Positions 32,612 to 40,966 of a stretch of DNA of 48,260 nucleotides are shown piece after piece; position 1 is the stretch's first letter; each line of letters starts with the position of its first letter. Below the pieces are notes generated by a model. It saw nothing but the letters and a program-made list of their open reading frames with translations. It had not been told where the DNA came from and searched no databases. The stretch lies in NCBI RefSeq assembly GCF_024105655.1, contig NZ_JAAAMH010000022.1:1-48260 (forward strand), in the 5' to 3' direction. Both the position numbers and the translations under genes were made by a program. This DNA comes from Aliihoeflea sp. 40Bstr573 (GTDB lineage: Bacteria > Pseudomonadota > Alphaproteobacteria > Rhizobiales > Rhizobiaceae).

Positions 32612-33025
32612 CTAGTGGTCCGTTTGGCAAAGGTCGTGGTTCGATAGCGATTGGATGACGTAGCAATCCCGCACCTGTTCGCCGTGACAGCACGAGGAGA
32701 TGCGGCCCAGTTCCCGTTCGAGACTCTGAAGCTGGACAATCTTGGCGCGGACAGCTTCGAGTTGGCGTGCGGCGATCTGGTCTGCATCGGCGCACGGCTT
32801 CTCCGGATGCGCGGACAGTTCCAGGAGTTCCCGGATCGCTTCGATGGTGAAGCCGAGATCCCTGGCATGTTTGATGAACGCGAGCCGATTCCTGTCTGCC
32901 GATTCATAGCGGCGCTGGTTTCCGCGCGATCGTCCCGCCTCGTGCAAGAGGCCCATTTGTTCGTAGTAGCGGATCGTGGGCACCTTGACCCCGGTGTCGC
33001 GCGCCAGATCACCGATTGTCAGCAT
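32612..33025 (-). CDS. MerR-family Zn/Cd/Pb-sensing activator (CadR/ZntR-like)
   Basis: A 137-residue regulator. The N-terminal winged helix is MLTIGDLARDTGVKVPTIRY (YY follows). The coiled-coil dimer helix and metal loop carry C78 (KPCADAD), C112, C113, H114 and C121 (CCHGEQVRDC), which match the ZntR/CadR ligand pattern. It should activate the 19-bp-spacer promoter of zntA. The exact metal preference cannot be read. No ribosome binding site stands out (GGGGGTGAGCA). Confidence 0.92.
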   Translation of the reverse strand: MLTIGDLARDTGVKVPTIRYYEQMGLLHEAGRSRGNQRRYESADRNRLAFIKHARDLGFTIEAIRELLELSAHPEKPCADADQIAARQLEAVRAKIVQLQSLERELGRISSCCHGEQVRDCYVIQSLSNHDLCQTDH

Positions 33026-33059
33026 TGCTCACCCCCGAGCTTGACCGTGCTGGACCGCC

Positions 33060-33248
33060 TCATCTATTCAAGCCTTCATACGTGATATCGGCCGAAACAC
33101 CCATCTCGCGCTGCGCATGATCAATGCTAAAGGCGTACATCGCGCCGGTTACGGCAATTAGAGCGGCCCCGATCCACAGGTTCGATCTGGACCTTGTCCG
33201 GCCTATCTGTCTGGTATCGTCGACACTCAATTGCTTCTCGATTTCCAT
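33060..33248 (-). CDS. Small single-helix membrane protein, unknown
   Basis: A 62-residue protein with one hydrophobic helix (about 24-41, LWIGAALIAVTGAMYAFSI), a basic N-side and an acidic C-side. The ATG at 33248 has a strong ribosome binding site (AAGGGAG, 6 bp). It lies 34 bp before the MerR gene on the same strand. I do not recognise a family; it looks like a small inner-membrane accessory. Confidence 0.6.
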   Translation of the reverse strand: MEIEKQLSVDDTRQIGRTRSRSNLWIGAALIAVTGAMYAFSIDHAQREMGVSADITYEGLNR

Positions 33249-33423
33249 GTATGGCTCCCTTGGATCATTCGGCTGTTCGATCAGATAGAAGGTGATGGTG
33301 GTTTCCCAGAGGCGCGCAAAGTGCGGTCGATTGCCGCTGGCGCTGTCGGTATACGCCATGTTAACCAAACCGGTGCGCAGATGTGCTGTCGATCCGAAAG
33401 CGACGACAGACGGGACGGAGACG

Positions 33424-34416
33424 ATGAAGCGACTGATCACGTTGGCGGCCTTCGGTTCGCTCCTGTTTCTCGCGGGATGCGTGACGAGCGTTCTGGACGT
33501 GGAGTCCCGTGGCACCCAACCGGTTCCTTCGCGCCTCCTCGCCGAGATGTCGGCGAAGTCGATGCAGCCGGCGAGCCCGGTCCTTGTCCGCATCTTCAAG
33601 CAGGAAAGCGAACTCGAGGTCTGGAAAACGGACCGCAGCGGCCGATACGCCCTCCTCAAGACATATCCGATGTGCCGCTGGTCGGGAAAGCTCGGACCGA
33701 AAACCCGCGATGGGGACAGGCAAGCGCCTGAAGGATTTTACCACGTCTCCTCCGCGATGCTGAACCCGACCTCGCAATACTACCTGTCTTTCAACCTCGG
33801 GTATCCCAACCGCCTGGAATCGGCGCTTGGCTATACGGGCGAGGCGTTGATGGTCCACGGCGCATGTTCGTCCTCCGGTTGCTTCGCCCTTACAGACGAG
33901 GGCGTCGCCGAAATCTACGCCGTCGCGCGAGACGCGCTGAAAGGCGGCCAGGCATCCTTCCAGGTCCAGTCATTTCCATTCCGGATGACGGCGACCAACA
34001 TGGCCAAACACAGGCAAGACCCGAACTTCGCCTTCTGGACCGATCTCAAGCGTGGCCACGACCTGTTCGAAACCACACGCCGCCAGCCAAAGGTGTCTTA
34101 TTGCGGCGGCCGCTACGCATTCGACGTAGCCTTTGCCGGAACCGACCCGCTCGCTGCTTGTCCTCCGGAGGCAGACACACCGCCGCCCGCGATCGCCGCG
34201 AAATTCGAGGCCGACCGGATCAAGGCGGATGCGTTGATCAGCACGGGGACGGCGCTCTCGGCCCATGCCTATTCCGATGGCGGAATGCACCCCGTGTTCC
34301 GCAAATTGCTCGCGCGCGATGGTGAGAAGTCGCTGGCGAAGCGGGTGTCGACTTCCTCCGTTCCCATCAGCAGACCGGCGGCGGCGCTCGCCGATCCGCA
34401 TTCGCCGCGCGAGTAG
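33424..34416 (+). CDS. YafK-type L,D-transpeptidase lipoprotein
   Basis: A 330-residue lipoprotein with lipobox LAGC (C19). The L,D-transpeptidase (YkuD-fold) domain has the HG...S-x2-GC catalytic pattern as MVHGACSSSGCFALT, with active Cys near 160. The order and sequence match the YafK/DpaA family, which cuts or makes peptidoglycan crosslinks or releases Lpp. The ATG at 33424 is preceded by GACGGAGACG; the frame stays open upstream to 33292. It is the first gene of an eight-gene plus-strand envelope operon, 8 bp from the next. Confidence 0.9.
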   Translation: MKRLITLAAFGSLLFLAGCVTSVLDVESRGTQPVPSRLLAEMSAKSMQPASPVLVRIFKQESELEVWKTDRSGRYALLKTYPMCRWSGKLGPKTRDGDRQAPEGFYHVSSAMLNPTSQYYLSFNLGYPNRLESALGYTGEALMVHGACSSSGCFALTDEGVAEIYAVARDALKGGQASFQVQSFPFRMTATNMAKHRQDPNFAFWTDLKRGHDLFETTRRQPKVSYCGGRYAFDVAFAGTDPLAACPPEADTPPPAIAAKFEADRIKADALISTGTALSAHAYSDGGMHPVFRKLLARDGEKSLAKRVSTSSVPISRPAAALADPHSPRE

Positions 34417-34423
34417 ACAAGCA

Positions 34424-34744
34424 GTGAAACTATTGGCCGCGCTCATTGCCTGTCTCGTCTGCCTGCATCTTGCGGCACCTTCGAGTGCCAGCGAGGAAGT
34501 CAGGCTAAGACCGCAAGTGGATGCGCAGGAAATCGGCTTCGATACCGCTATCGCGGTCAATAGCACGCCTGACACCGCCCACTTCAAGGGAGGCAAGGTC
34601 GCCGCGGCTTGCGGCGACCATTGCCATGCCACGGCGCAATCTTTCGACCCGTCCGTAGGCGACATGACTGCTGCTCCGGCGATGTCCTCGATGCACGCCT
34701 TCAGGCCGACGCCGGTCCGTCTGCTCGTTCCCCCTCCACAATAG
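34424..34744 (+). CDS. Small exported protein with CxxxC motif, unknown
   Basis: A 106-residue protein with a good signal peptide (MKLLAALIACLVCLHLAAPS), starting at GTG 34424, 8 bp after the yafK-type gene. The mature part (~85 residues) has a short CGDHCHA motif that could bind metal, and a Met-rich stretch (MTAAPAMSSMHAF). No family recognised. Operon position suggests a periplasmic role with the L,D-transpeptidases. Confidence 0.55.
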   Translation: MKLLAALIACLVCLHLAAPSSASEEVRLRPQVDAQEIGFDTAIAVNSTPDTAHFKGGKVAAACGDHCHATAQSFDPSVGDMTAAPAMSSMHAFRPTPVRLLVPPPQ

Positions 34745-34799
34745 ATCGACTTCGCCGGACGGACAGCCAACTTCGCCTCCCGCATCCGCGCGGGCTGGA

Positions 34800-35576
34800 G
34801 TGCTGTCGCCGTTCAAGACAATCCGTCCGCGACGCGCGGACGTGACCCAAGCGAGCGATCCATTGAAAAGCAGAATCCTTGAGACTCGACACTCCCGACG
34901 CACGTTCCTGTCGCTGGCGGCAACGTCCGCGGCGGCGCTAACTTTGCCAGGGTGTACGACGGCCGGCGATGCCCCATCGGAACCCGCAACAAGCGCGCCG
35001 ACCATAGATCCGTCCTACGTTGCCATGTATCGGGCGATGCCGGAGGAGGAATACCCGCTTCCCGCCGTCGATTTGACACGCCTGGACGAGCGGTTCTTCC
35101 GCCAGATCGTCGACGACCCCACAGGCGAGCGCCCGGGCACCATCGTCGTCGATACGGAAGCTTATTTCCTCTATCTGGTCCAGCCCGGCGGAAAGGCGCT
35201 ACGCTACGGCGTCGGCCTCGGCCGCCAGGGGTTCACCTGGTCGGGTAACGGGGTCATCCAGTACAAGCGGGCGTGGCCCACGTGGACTCCTCCCTCCGAG
35301 ATGATCGAGAGGCAACCGGAACTGGCAAAGTTCAGCGCCGAGAACGGCGGCCAGCCACCGGGGCTGGACAACCCGCTCGGCGCGCGTGCGCTCTACATCT
35401 TCCAGGACGGCGAGGACACGCTTTACCGCCTTCACGGCACGCCGGAATTCTGGACGATCGGCAAAGCCGTCTCCAGTGGCTGCGTGCGCCTCATCAACCA
35501 GGATATTATCGATCTCTACGGCCGCGTCTCCGTGCCGTCTCCGCTTGTGGTCAGGGGCGGCCCGCGATCCGCGTGA
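34800..35576 (+). CDS. ErfK/YbiS-type L,D-transpeptidase
   Basis: A YkuD-domain protein (258 residues from GTG 34800). A twin-arginine-like leader and lipobox (RRTFLSLAATSAAALTLPGC) anchor it. The catalytic site is complete: YRLHGTPEFWTIGKAVSSGC followed by VRL, i.e. HG...S-S-G-C-V-R. It forms 3-3 peptidoglycan crosslinks or attaches lipoproteins. Starts at GTG 34842 or TTG 34863 are also possible; the leader is intact with each. It is the second L,D-transpeptidase of this operon, of a different family from the first. Confidence 0.92.
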   Translation: MLSPFKTIRPRRADVTQASDPLKSRILETRHSRRTFLSLAATSAAALTLPGCTTAGDAPSEPATSAPTIDPSYVAMYRAMPEEEYPLPAVDLTRLDERFFRQIVDDPTGERPGTIVVDTEAYFLYLVQPGGKALRYGVGLGRQGFTWSGNGVIQYKRAWPTWTPPSEMIERQPELAKFSAENGGQPPGLDNPLGARALYIFQDGEDTLYRLHGTPEFWTIGKAVSSGCVRLINQDIIDLYGRVSVPSPLVVRGGPRSA

Positions 35577-35647
35577 TCCCTCACAATTCGGCCTTGCCCC
35601 TCAAGGGGCTAGAGGTTGCATTCAGAAAGAAAGCGAAAGGAAAAGCG

Positions 35648-36280
35648 ATGAAACGTCGTGAATTTATCATGCTGATGGCAAGCGCCGCGGCCTCGTGTTC
35701 GATACCCTTGGCAGCGAATGCGCAGCCGACCGCACAGGATCTTCTAGAGTCCGGCGATCTTCCCGAAATGACGCTTGGCTCTGCCGACGCTCCGGTGACG
35801 GTCATTGAATACGCATCGATGACCTGCGGACATTGTCGGACCTTTCACCTCAAGACCTGGCCGAAATTCAAGGAGAAGTACGTCGATACCGGCAAGGTTC
35901 GGTTCATCGTCCGGGAGTTCCCCTTCGACCCGCGCGCATCGGCCGCCTTCATGCTGGCCCGGTGCTCGGGCGACGACAAATGGTACCCCACCATCGACCT
36001 CCTATTCCGCACCCAGGATCGATGGGCGCGCGCGCCCGAAGGTGGCGAAGCGTTGAAGACCGTCATGGGCATGACGGGGATGAACGCGGCGGCCTTCGAA
36101 GCCTGTCTGGCCGATGAGGACCTGCTCGCCAAGATTACCGCCGTGGCGGATCGCGGCAAGTCGTTCGGGGTGGATTCCACGCCGACGTTTTTCGTCAACG
36201 GCGAGATGCACAAGGGAGCGCTCTCGATCGAGCAGTTCTCGCAGATCGTCGACCCCCTGCTCGCCGCCGTGAAGGGTTAG
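35648..36280 (+). CDS. DsbA-family periplasmic thiol oxidoreductase
   Basis: A 210-residue thioredoxin-fold protein with a Tat-like leader (MKRREFIMLMASAAASCSIP). The active site is CGHC (ASMTCGHCRTFH) and the cis-proline loop is VDSTPTFFVNG, as in the DsbA/BdbD type common in Alphaproteobacteria. It introduces or isomerises disulfides in exported proteins. A strong ribosome binding site (AAGGA) precedes ATG 35648. It is followed after 4 bp by the PPIase, forming a periplasmic folding pair. Confidence 0.93.
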   Translation: MKRREFIMLMASAAASCSIPLAANAQPTAQDLLESGDLPEMTLGSADAPVTVIEYASMTCGHCRTFHLKTWPKFKEKYVDTGKVRFIVREFPFDPRASAAFMLARCSGDDKWYPTIDLLFRTQDRWARAPEGGEALKTVMGMTGMNAAAFEACLADEDLLAKITAVADRGKSFGVDSTPTFFVNGEMHKGALSIEQFSQIVDPLLAAVKG

Positions 36281-36284
36281 AACC

Positions 36285-37166
36285 GTGACTGTTGAACTCA
36301 TTTCCAAAAGCACCCTACGGGGTGTGCAGACGACCTTCGCCACGATCCTTTTCGGCGTGTCGCTGTTCTGCGGGCAACCCGCAAGTGCGCAGGACGACAG
36401 GGCGGTCGCTCGTGTCAACGGCGACGAAATCACGGAAGCCGATCTGGCGTTGGCCGAAGAAGCGTTCGCGCCACAGCTCGGCGAAATGCCGGAGGACGCC
36501 AAACGCTCGATCCTCGTGGACGCCCTTATCGATATGCGCCTCGCAGCGGATGCCGCGAAGGCGGACGGCGTTCTCGAGCGCCCCGAGGTCAAGCGCCGCC
36601 TGGCGTTCATGGAGCAGCAGACGTTGCGGTCGATCTATGCCGACGAAGCCTTGGCCGACGCTGTACCCGATGACGCCGTCCGCGCCCTTTACGACGAGCA
36701 GATGGCCTCGATCCCGGCGCAAGAGGAAACGCGGCTGCGTCACGTCCTTGTTGGCACTGCAGCCGAAGCCAGAGCCGTCATCGACGGAATTGCGGCGGGC
36801 GAGCCATTCGAGGATGTCGCCCGGAATAAGTCTCTCGACGAAATCTCAAAATCGGAAGGCGGTGACCTTGGGTACCTGACCGAAGACGAAATGCTGCCGG
36901 AGATCGCTTCGGCTGTCGCCGGTCTCAAGAAGGGCGAGCATACGGTCGAGCCCGTCGAGACGGCTTTCGGCTTCCACGTCGTCAAGGTGGAGGACATTCG
37001 CGACCAGCCGGGTCCGGCTTTCGAAGAACTCGCGCTGCGGATCAGGCAAGCGCTCGAGGCTCGCGCGCAGAGAGAACTGATTGCGGGCCTGCGCGAAAGC
37101 GCGGAAATCGAGAAACTCGTGCCCGACGTCGCGCCACCGCCGCCCGATGACGGTCATCAGCACTGA
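36285..37166 (+). CDS. Periplasmic PpiC/parvulin-type peptidyl-prolyl isomerase
   Basis: A 293-residue SurA/PpiD-like protein. It has a signal (to about ASAQ), an N-terminal chaperone helix domain (ARVNGDEITEADLAL) and a rotamase (parvulin) domain from about 140 (ETRLRHVLVGT ... GGDLGYLTEDEM ... FGFHVVKVEDI). It helps fold outer-membrane or periplasmic proteins. The start is GTG at 36285, 4 bp after dsbA. The C terminus is Pro- and His-rich (PPPPDDGHQH). Confidence 0.93.
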   Translation: MTVELISKSTLRGVQTTFATILFGVSLFCGQPASAQDDRAVARVNGDEITEADLALAEEAFAPQLGEMPEDAKRSILVDALIDMRLAADAAKADGVLERPEVKRRLAFMEQQTLRSIYADEALADAVPDDAVRALYDEQMASIPAQEETRLRHVLVGTAAEARAVIDGIAAGEPFEDVARNKSLDEISKSEGGDLGYLTEDEMLPEIASAVAGLKKGEHTVEPVETAFGFHVVKVEDIRDQPGPAFEELALRIRQALEARAQRELIAGLRESAEIEKLVPDVAPPPPDDGHQH

Positions 37167-37175
37167 GGCGGCGGT

Positions 37176-38279
37176 ATGGATACGGGAACGGTTCTCGTCG
37201 TGGGGGCGGGTCAGGCGGGCCTCGCCGCCGGATATTACCTCCGTGCTTCCGGAACGGCTTTTGCGATCGTCGAGGCATACGATCGCGTAGGCGACGGCTG
37301 GCGAAGGCGCTACGACGGGCTCACTTTGTTCACGCCCAGGCGGTTCAGCCGTTTGCCGGGATTGGCCATGCCGGGCGATCCTGCTGGCTACCCGACGAAA
37401 GACGAGTTCGCGGATTACCTCGAAGCCTATGTGCAGAAGTTTCGGTTGCCGGTCCGGACGGGCAAGCGCCTTGTGCGTTTGGTAAAGGAGGACGAGCTCT
37501 TCTCGGCCTCCTTCGAAGACGGAACAGTCCGACGCGCCGAAAGAGTCATCGTCGCGACGGGAGGTTTCCAGAAGCCGGTCGTGCCTCACCTCGCGTCCGG
37601 GTTCGGCTCCGAAGTTTTGCAACTGACGGCCGAGGACTACCGTAATCCGCTCGACCTCCCGTCCGGCACCATCCTCGTCGTCGGCGACGGCGCGAGCGGC
37701 CGCGACATCGCCACCGAGTGCGTCGGGCGGGGCCGGGTCCTACTAGCCGTCGGAAACCCTCGCAGGTTGCTGCCGGAGCGCGTGCTCGGCCAGCCCATCT
37801 GGTGGTGGCTCGACGCGAGCGGCCTGCTGCGTGCAGGCCCCCAGTCCATCGTTGGCCGAATGTTGCGCAAAGCCGATGCGTTTCCCGATCGCGGCAACAG
37901 TCTCGACGCGCTGGCGGCAGCGGGTGTCGAGATCATGCCGCGCTTGGTGGGCGCTGATGGGAATCTGGCGACATTCGAGGACTGCCGTTCATCCGACATT
38001 AGCGCCATCGTTTGGTGCGTCGGCTACAGGGACGAGACTGGCTGGATGCAGATCGAAGGAGCCACGGACGGGAACGGAGCGCTTCTGCACGAGGAAGGCG
38101 TCTCTCCGGTCCCGGGTCTCTACTTCGTAGGCAAACCGTGGCAGCGGAACCGCTCTTCCGCCCTGGTCATGGGAGCAGGACCGGATGCGCGGGCAGTGAC
38201 GGAAAGCATTCGTCGTGCGGCGGAGAATCCAGCAATCCGGAGCCGGTCTTATGGTGCTCCAAGATGGAGCCGCCAGTGA
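37176..38279 (+). CDS. CzcO-like flavin-containing monooxygenase/oxidoreductase
   Basis: A 367-residue flavoprotein. The FAD motif is VVGAGQAGLAAGYYL, the NAD(P) motif is LVVGDGASGRDIATE, and the end contains GLYFVGKPWQRNR. It belongs with CzcO/TrkA-type oxidoreductases found in metal clusters, whose substrate is not well established. Unlike the ars flavoprotein at 7616, it has no cysteine-rich tail. It lies 9 bp after ppiC and overlaps lspA by 16 bp. Confidence 0.88.
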   Translation: MDTGTVLVVGAGQAGLAAGYYLRASGTAFAIVEAYDRVGDGWRRRYDGLTLFTPRRFSRLPGLAMPGDPAGYPTKDEFADYLEAYVQKFRLPVRTGKRLVRLVKEDELFSASFEDGTVRRAERVIVATGGFQKPVVPHLASGFGSEVLQLTAEDYRNPLDLPSGTILVVGDGASGRDIATECVGRGRVLLAVGNPRRLLPERVLGQPIWWWLDASGLLRAGPQSIVGRMLRKADAFPDRGNSLDALAAAGVEIMPRLVGADGNLATFEDCRSSDISAIVWCVGYRDETGWMQIEGATDGNGALLHEEGVSPVPGLYFVGKPWQRNRSSALVMGAGPDARAVTESIRRAAENPAIRSRSYGAPRWSRQ

Positions 38280-38779
38280 GAACCGGAGCCGTGCCGTCAT
38301 CCGCAATCATCGGCCTCCTGTGCCTGGCAACAACGTTCACGCTGGACTTCTTTTCGAAGACGCTGATCGTCGAACTGGTGATGCAGCCGCCACGCAACAT
38401 TCCGCTCGCGAGCTTCATGAACCTCACGCTCGGATTTAACGAGGGGATCAGCTTCGGCCTCTTCGCCGATTTCTTCCGGTCGTTTCCCACACTGCTCGTG
38501 GCCATCACCATCGCCCTGACGACAGGAATCCTGGTCTGGATGATGCGGTCGACCAGCAGGCTCGAAGCAGCAGGCTTGGGAGCGATCGCAGGGGGTGCGA
38601 TAGGCAACATCGTTGACCGCGTGTCCCGCGGTGCGGTCGTCGACTATCTCGATCTGCACGTGGCAGGGTGGCACTGGCCAGCGTTTAATCTCGCAGACGT
38701 CGGCATCGTCATCGGCGCGCTCGCCGTCACTGCCGCATCGCTGCTGGAATGGCGCACCCGCGAGCGTCGTGGTGGATAG
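38264..38779 (+). CDS. lspA: Signal peptidase II (LspA), lipoprotein processing
   Basis: A 171-residue, four-helix inner-membrane aspartic protease. Catalytic aspartates lie in GNIVDRVSRGAVVDYL and FNLADVGI; the NxGxxFGxF-type motif is FNEGISFGLF. It cuts lipoprotein signals. Extra lspA copies are common in Pb/Cd resistance operons (pbrC-like); this operon makes at least two lipoproteins as substrates. The ATG at 38264 is inside the flavoprotein gene. It overlaps the next gene by 11 bp. Confidence 0.94.
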   Translation: MEPPVRTGAVPSSAIIGLLCLATTFTLDFFSKTLIVELVMQPPRNIPLASFMNLTLGFNEGISFGLFADFFRSFPTLLVAITIALTTGILVWMMRSTSRLEAAGLGAIAGGAIGNIVDRVSRGAVVDYLDLHVAGWHWPAFNLADVGIVIGALAVTAASLLEWRTRERRGG

Positions 38780-39488
38780 GCGCGGAAGAATCGACCTGGT
38801 CGATTCCGCCAGGGGTCTCGCGATCCTGGGCGTCGTGCTGTTTCATGTCGTGTGGGACCTGGAATATGTGGGATTGATTTCGGGCATCGTCCGGAACGAA
38901 TGGTGGCTACTGTTCGGCAGGTTCCTGGCGATGTCCTTCATGTTCCTCGTCGGCGTCAGTCTGGTACTGGCCCACCGAGCAGGTTCACGGCCTGGCGCAT
39001 TCTCGAAGCGAGTCTTCGTCATCATGGCGGCTGCCGCAGCCATTACGGCTGTCACATACGTCGTGTTTCCGCAGACCTTCATCTACTTCGGCATCCTGCA
39101 CGCCATCGCAGCCGCCAGTTTCATCGGACGCCCGTTCGTCACGATCCGGCTCCGGATATGTGCGGCTTCGATCGTGCTCATGTTCGCAGCGCCCTTCGTG
39201 TTCGACATGGCATCTTTCGACACGAGGTGGCTAGCATGGACCGGTCTTGCGGCGAACCCGCCTGCCAGCAATGACTTTGTACCGGTTCTACCGTCGGTGG
39301 CCTTTACGCTGCTGGGTATCGTTGCAGCGCGCCTTTTGCGCAAACACACATTGGCGGAAGGCCGCATTCGATCGGTTGCCAATTGGGCATTTCTCATATG
39401 GATGGGAAGAAACAGCTTGGCGATCTATCTGCTCCATCAGCCAATCCTGTTGGGGGTCATTGTCTCTGCGGCGACCCTTGCGAACTGA
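38769..39488 (+). CDS. DUF1624-type multi-helix membrane protein (acyltransferase-like)
   Basis: A 239-residue protein with seven or so helices. RIDLVDSARGLAILGVVLFH is the typical start of DUF1624/heparan-alpha-glucosaminide acetyltransferase-like proteins, and the last helices hold the usual NSLAIYLLHQP. It may modify envelope glycans, which is inference. The start is GTG at 38769 (or 38772), inside lspA. The stop is followed at once by a P-type ATPase remnant. Confidence 0.85.
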   Translation: MVDRRGRIDLVDSARGLAILGVVLFHVVWDLEYVGLISGIVRNEWWLLFGRFLAMSFMFLVGVSLVLAHRAGSRPGAFSKRVFVIMAAAAAITAVTYVVFPQTFIYFGILHAIAAASFIGRPFVTIRLRICAASIVLMFAAPFVFDMASFDTRWLAWTGLAANPPASNDFVPVLPSVAFTLLGIVAARLLRKHTLAEGRIRSVANWAFLIWMGRNSLAIYLLHQPILLGVIVSAATLAN

Positions 39489-39496
39489 TTGCGCTC

Positions 39497-39760
39497 ATGG
39501 ACCGCCTGCCGGAACAGACAGCGGCCAGAATTGTCTCGCTCAGGCGCGAAGGTAGGCGGGTCGTGACGGTTGGTGACGGCGTGAACGAAGCGCCCGGGAT
39601 AGTCGAGTCCGATCTCGGCATCGGACCGAAGTTGGAACGGATGTCGTCCTCAATTCCATGCAGCGACCTAAGGGATGTCGCTACGGTACTCGGTCTGTTC
39701 CGCGCAACGTATCGACGCAGCTGCCATTCCGATGGCAGCGTGGACACGTTCGCCACCTGA
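39497..39760 (+). pseudogene. Degenerate P-type ATPase fragment
   Basis: About 87 codons keep the P-ATPase hinge: LPEQTAARIVSLRREGRRVV, then TVGDGVNEAPG (usual GDGVNDAP) and ESDLGIG, and a decayed DLRDVATVLGLFRATYRR like DLRGV...LSRATMRNI. The ATP site, ion channel and CPC/DKTGT motifs are missing, and an AMGTGT-type segment is replaced. It overlaps the end of the envelope operon and is a remnant of a second metal (probably copper) ATPase. Confidence 0.7.
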
Positions 39761-39924
39761 CTCCCAATGACCAGTCGTAGGGGAACCTTTCATGTCGTTC
39801 AGCACGGTCAAAGTCATCGTGCGCGCAGTTGCTTATATTTATCGAATGCAGCGCAACCACGATCGACGATCGTCGCGATGATAGGGAGCGAAGCGGACAC
39901 CGCAGGGTGCCCGCCCCGAATGAA

Positions 39925-40338
39925 TTACATGCCGACCTTGAAGGGCAATGCATAAGGCGTGTTGTCGGGACGCATTCCGGGCGTGTCGACATCGGTCATG
40001 CCCTCGGCGAAGTCGTACGTGTCGTTGTCGTTGGTCTCGTAGTGGATCATCGCAACGTAGTCGGTGCCTTCCATAGCTCCGCCTTCGATCTCGACGGAAA
40101 CGTTTTCGCTATCTCCAGCGGATACGGCAGTATGTCCGATCGACGCCGGGATGACAGGTTCGCCGCTCTCTACTGCATGGATCACAACGTAGCCGTCCTG
40201 GTCGATCTTGACGGCCGGAAAGACCACCGAATTGCCTTCGATCGTCGCGCCCTCGACATCGATATTCAGATGGTCGGCGTGAGCGACGGCCGGAACGGCC
40301 GCAATCGCGGTGACGAGTGCAATCTTGATAAGGTTCAT
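39925..40338 (-). CDS. Exported DUF7282-type domain protein
   Basis: A 137-residue secreted protein. The signal MNLIKIALVTAIAAVPAVAHA is followed by one beta-rich domain with the pattern VKIDQDGYVVIH ... GDSENVSVEI ... DYVAMIHYETNDNDTYDF, which resembles DUF7282 repeats of archaeal and bacterial surface proteins. Its role is unknown. The ATG at 40338 has GAGAG and GAG upstream; a longer frame to 40392 is less likely. It lies alone, convergent with the P-ATPase remnant. Confidence 0.75.
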   Translation of the reverse strand: MNLIKIALVTAIAAVPAVAHADHLNIDVEGATIEGNSVVFPAVKIDQDGYVVIHAVESGEPVIPASIGHTAVSAGDSENVSVEIEGGAMEGTDYVAMIHYETNDNDTYDFAEGMTDVDTPGMRPDNTPYALPFKVGM

Positions 40339-40392
40339 GGAACTCACTCTCTTCTCGTTTGACCGCGCAGGTACGAGCGGCATACGCAACAA

Positions 40393-40966
40393 GTTTCAGA
40401 GGCGGAAGGTTGAGAACAGCGGGCGAAGCTTATGCAAATCGTTTTGCCGCGCTTGCCGATACCGATAATGTCAGCTTCTTGGGCATTGCGACGTGAAAGC
40501 CGACTGGCAGGAAACCACCCCTTTGCCGAAGTTAGCTCGCACCGAGGTCATCATTTGCGAGGGATCCATTTCCGTGGTTTTCGGCGTGTCTGCGAACGAC
40601 GCGATTCTGGGATATGCGTCGCTGTAAGCGGCCGATAGTCCCGCGAAAATGCCTTACTAAGTTCCGCTTGATCCATGGCGGCGTTCCCAGCGCTGTCCTC
40701 GTCTCCAGTCGTCGCCACGGGCCCGGCCGGTTGAGATTCGCTCTGCGCCGGATTTAAGGCGACCCAGTGTTTGCCGGGAATTCAAGCTGGCGCTGAGAAA
40801 CTTCAGCCACGCCCTCCAGAGCCCCTGGCAGTGCCGAGCTCTGGAGGCGGCAGCGACGGCACCGGTCTCACCAACTGTCGTGCTCGCTGCCATCCCGCCC
40901 CCCTGAGGGGATGAATGACCGGGATGGGGGCGCAAAGCAGCCGGATTAATCGCGGCGATAGCGCAC
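40393..40966. other. Intergenic, no supported gene
   Basis: A 570-bp gap upstream of the DUF7282 gene and downstream of the AAA gene. Open frames such as 40657-41001 (minus) have skewed composition and no recognised family. The clearest structure is the inverted repeat at 40813-40847, listed separately. Confidence 0.5.
40813..40847. repeat. Perfect 10-bp inverted repeat
   Basis: CCTCCAGAGC (40813-40822) pairs with GCTCTGGAGG (40838-40847) around a 15-nt loop. It lies 120 bp after the AAA ATPase stop on the minus strand and may end that transcript, though no T-run follows. Confidence 0.5.
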
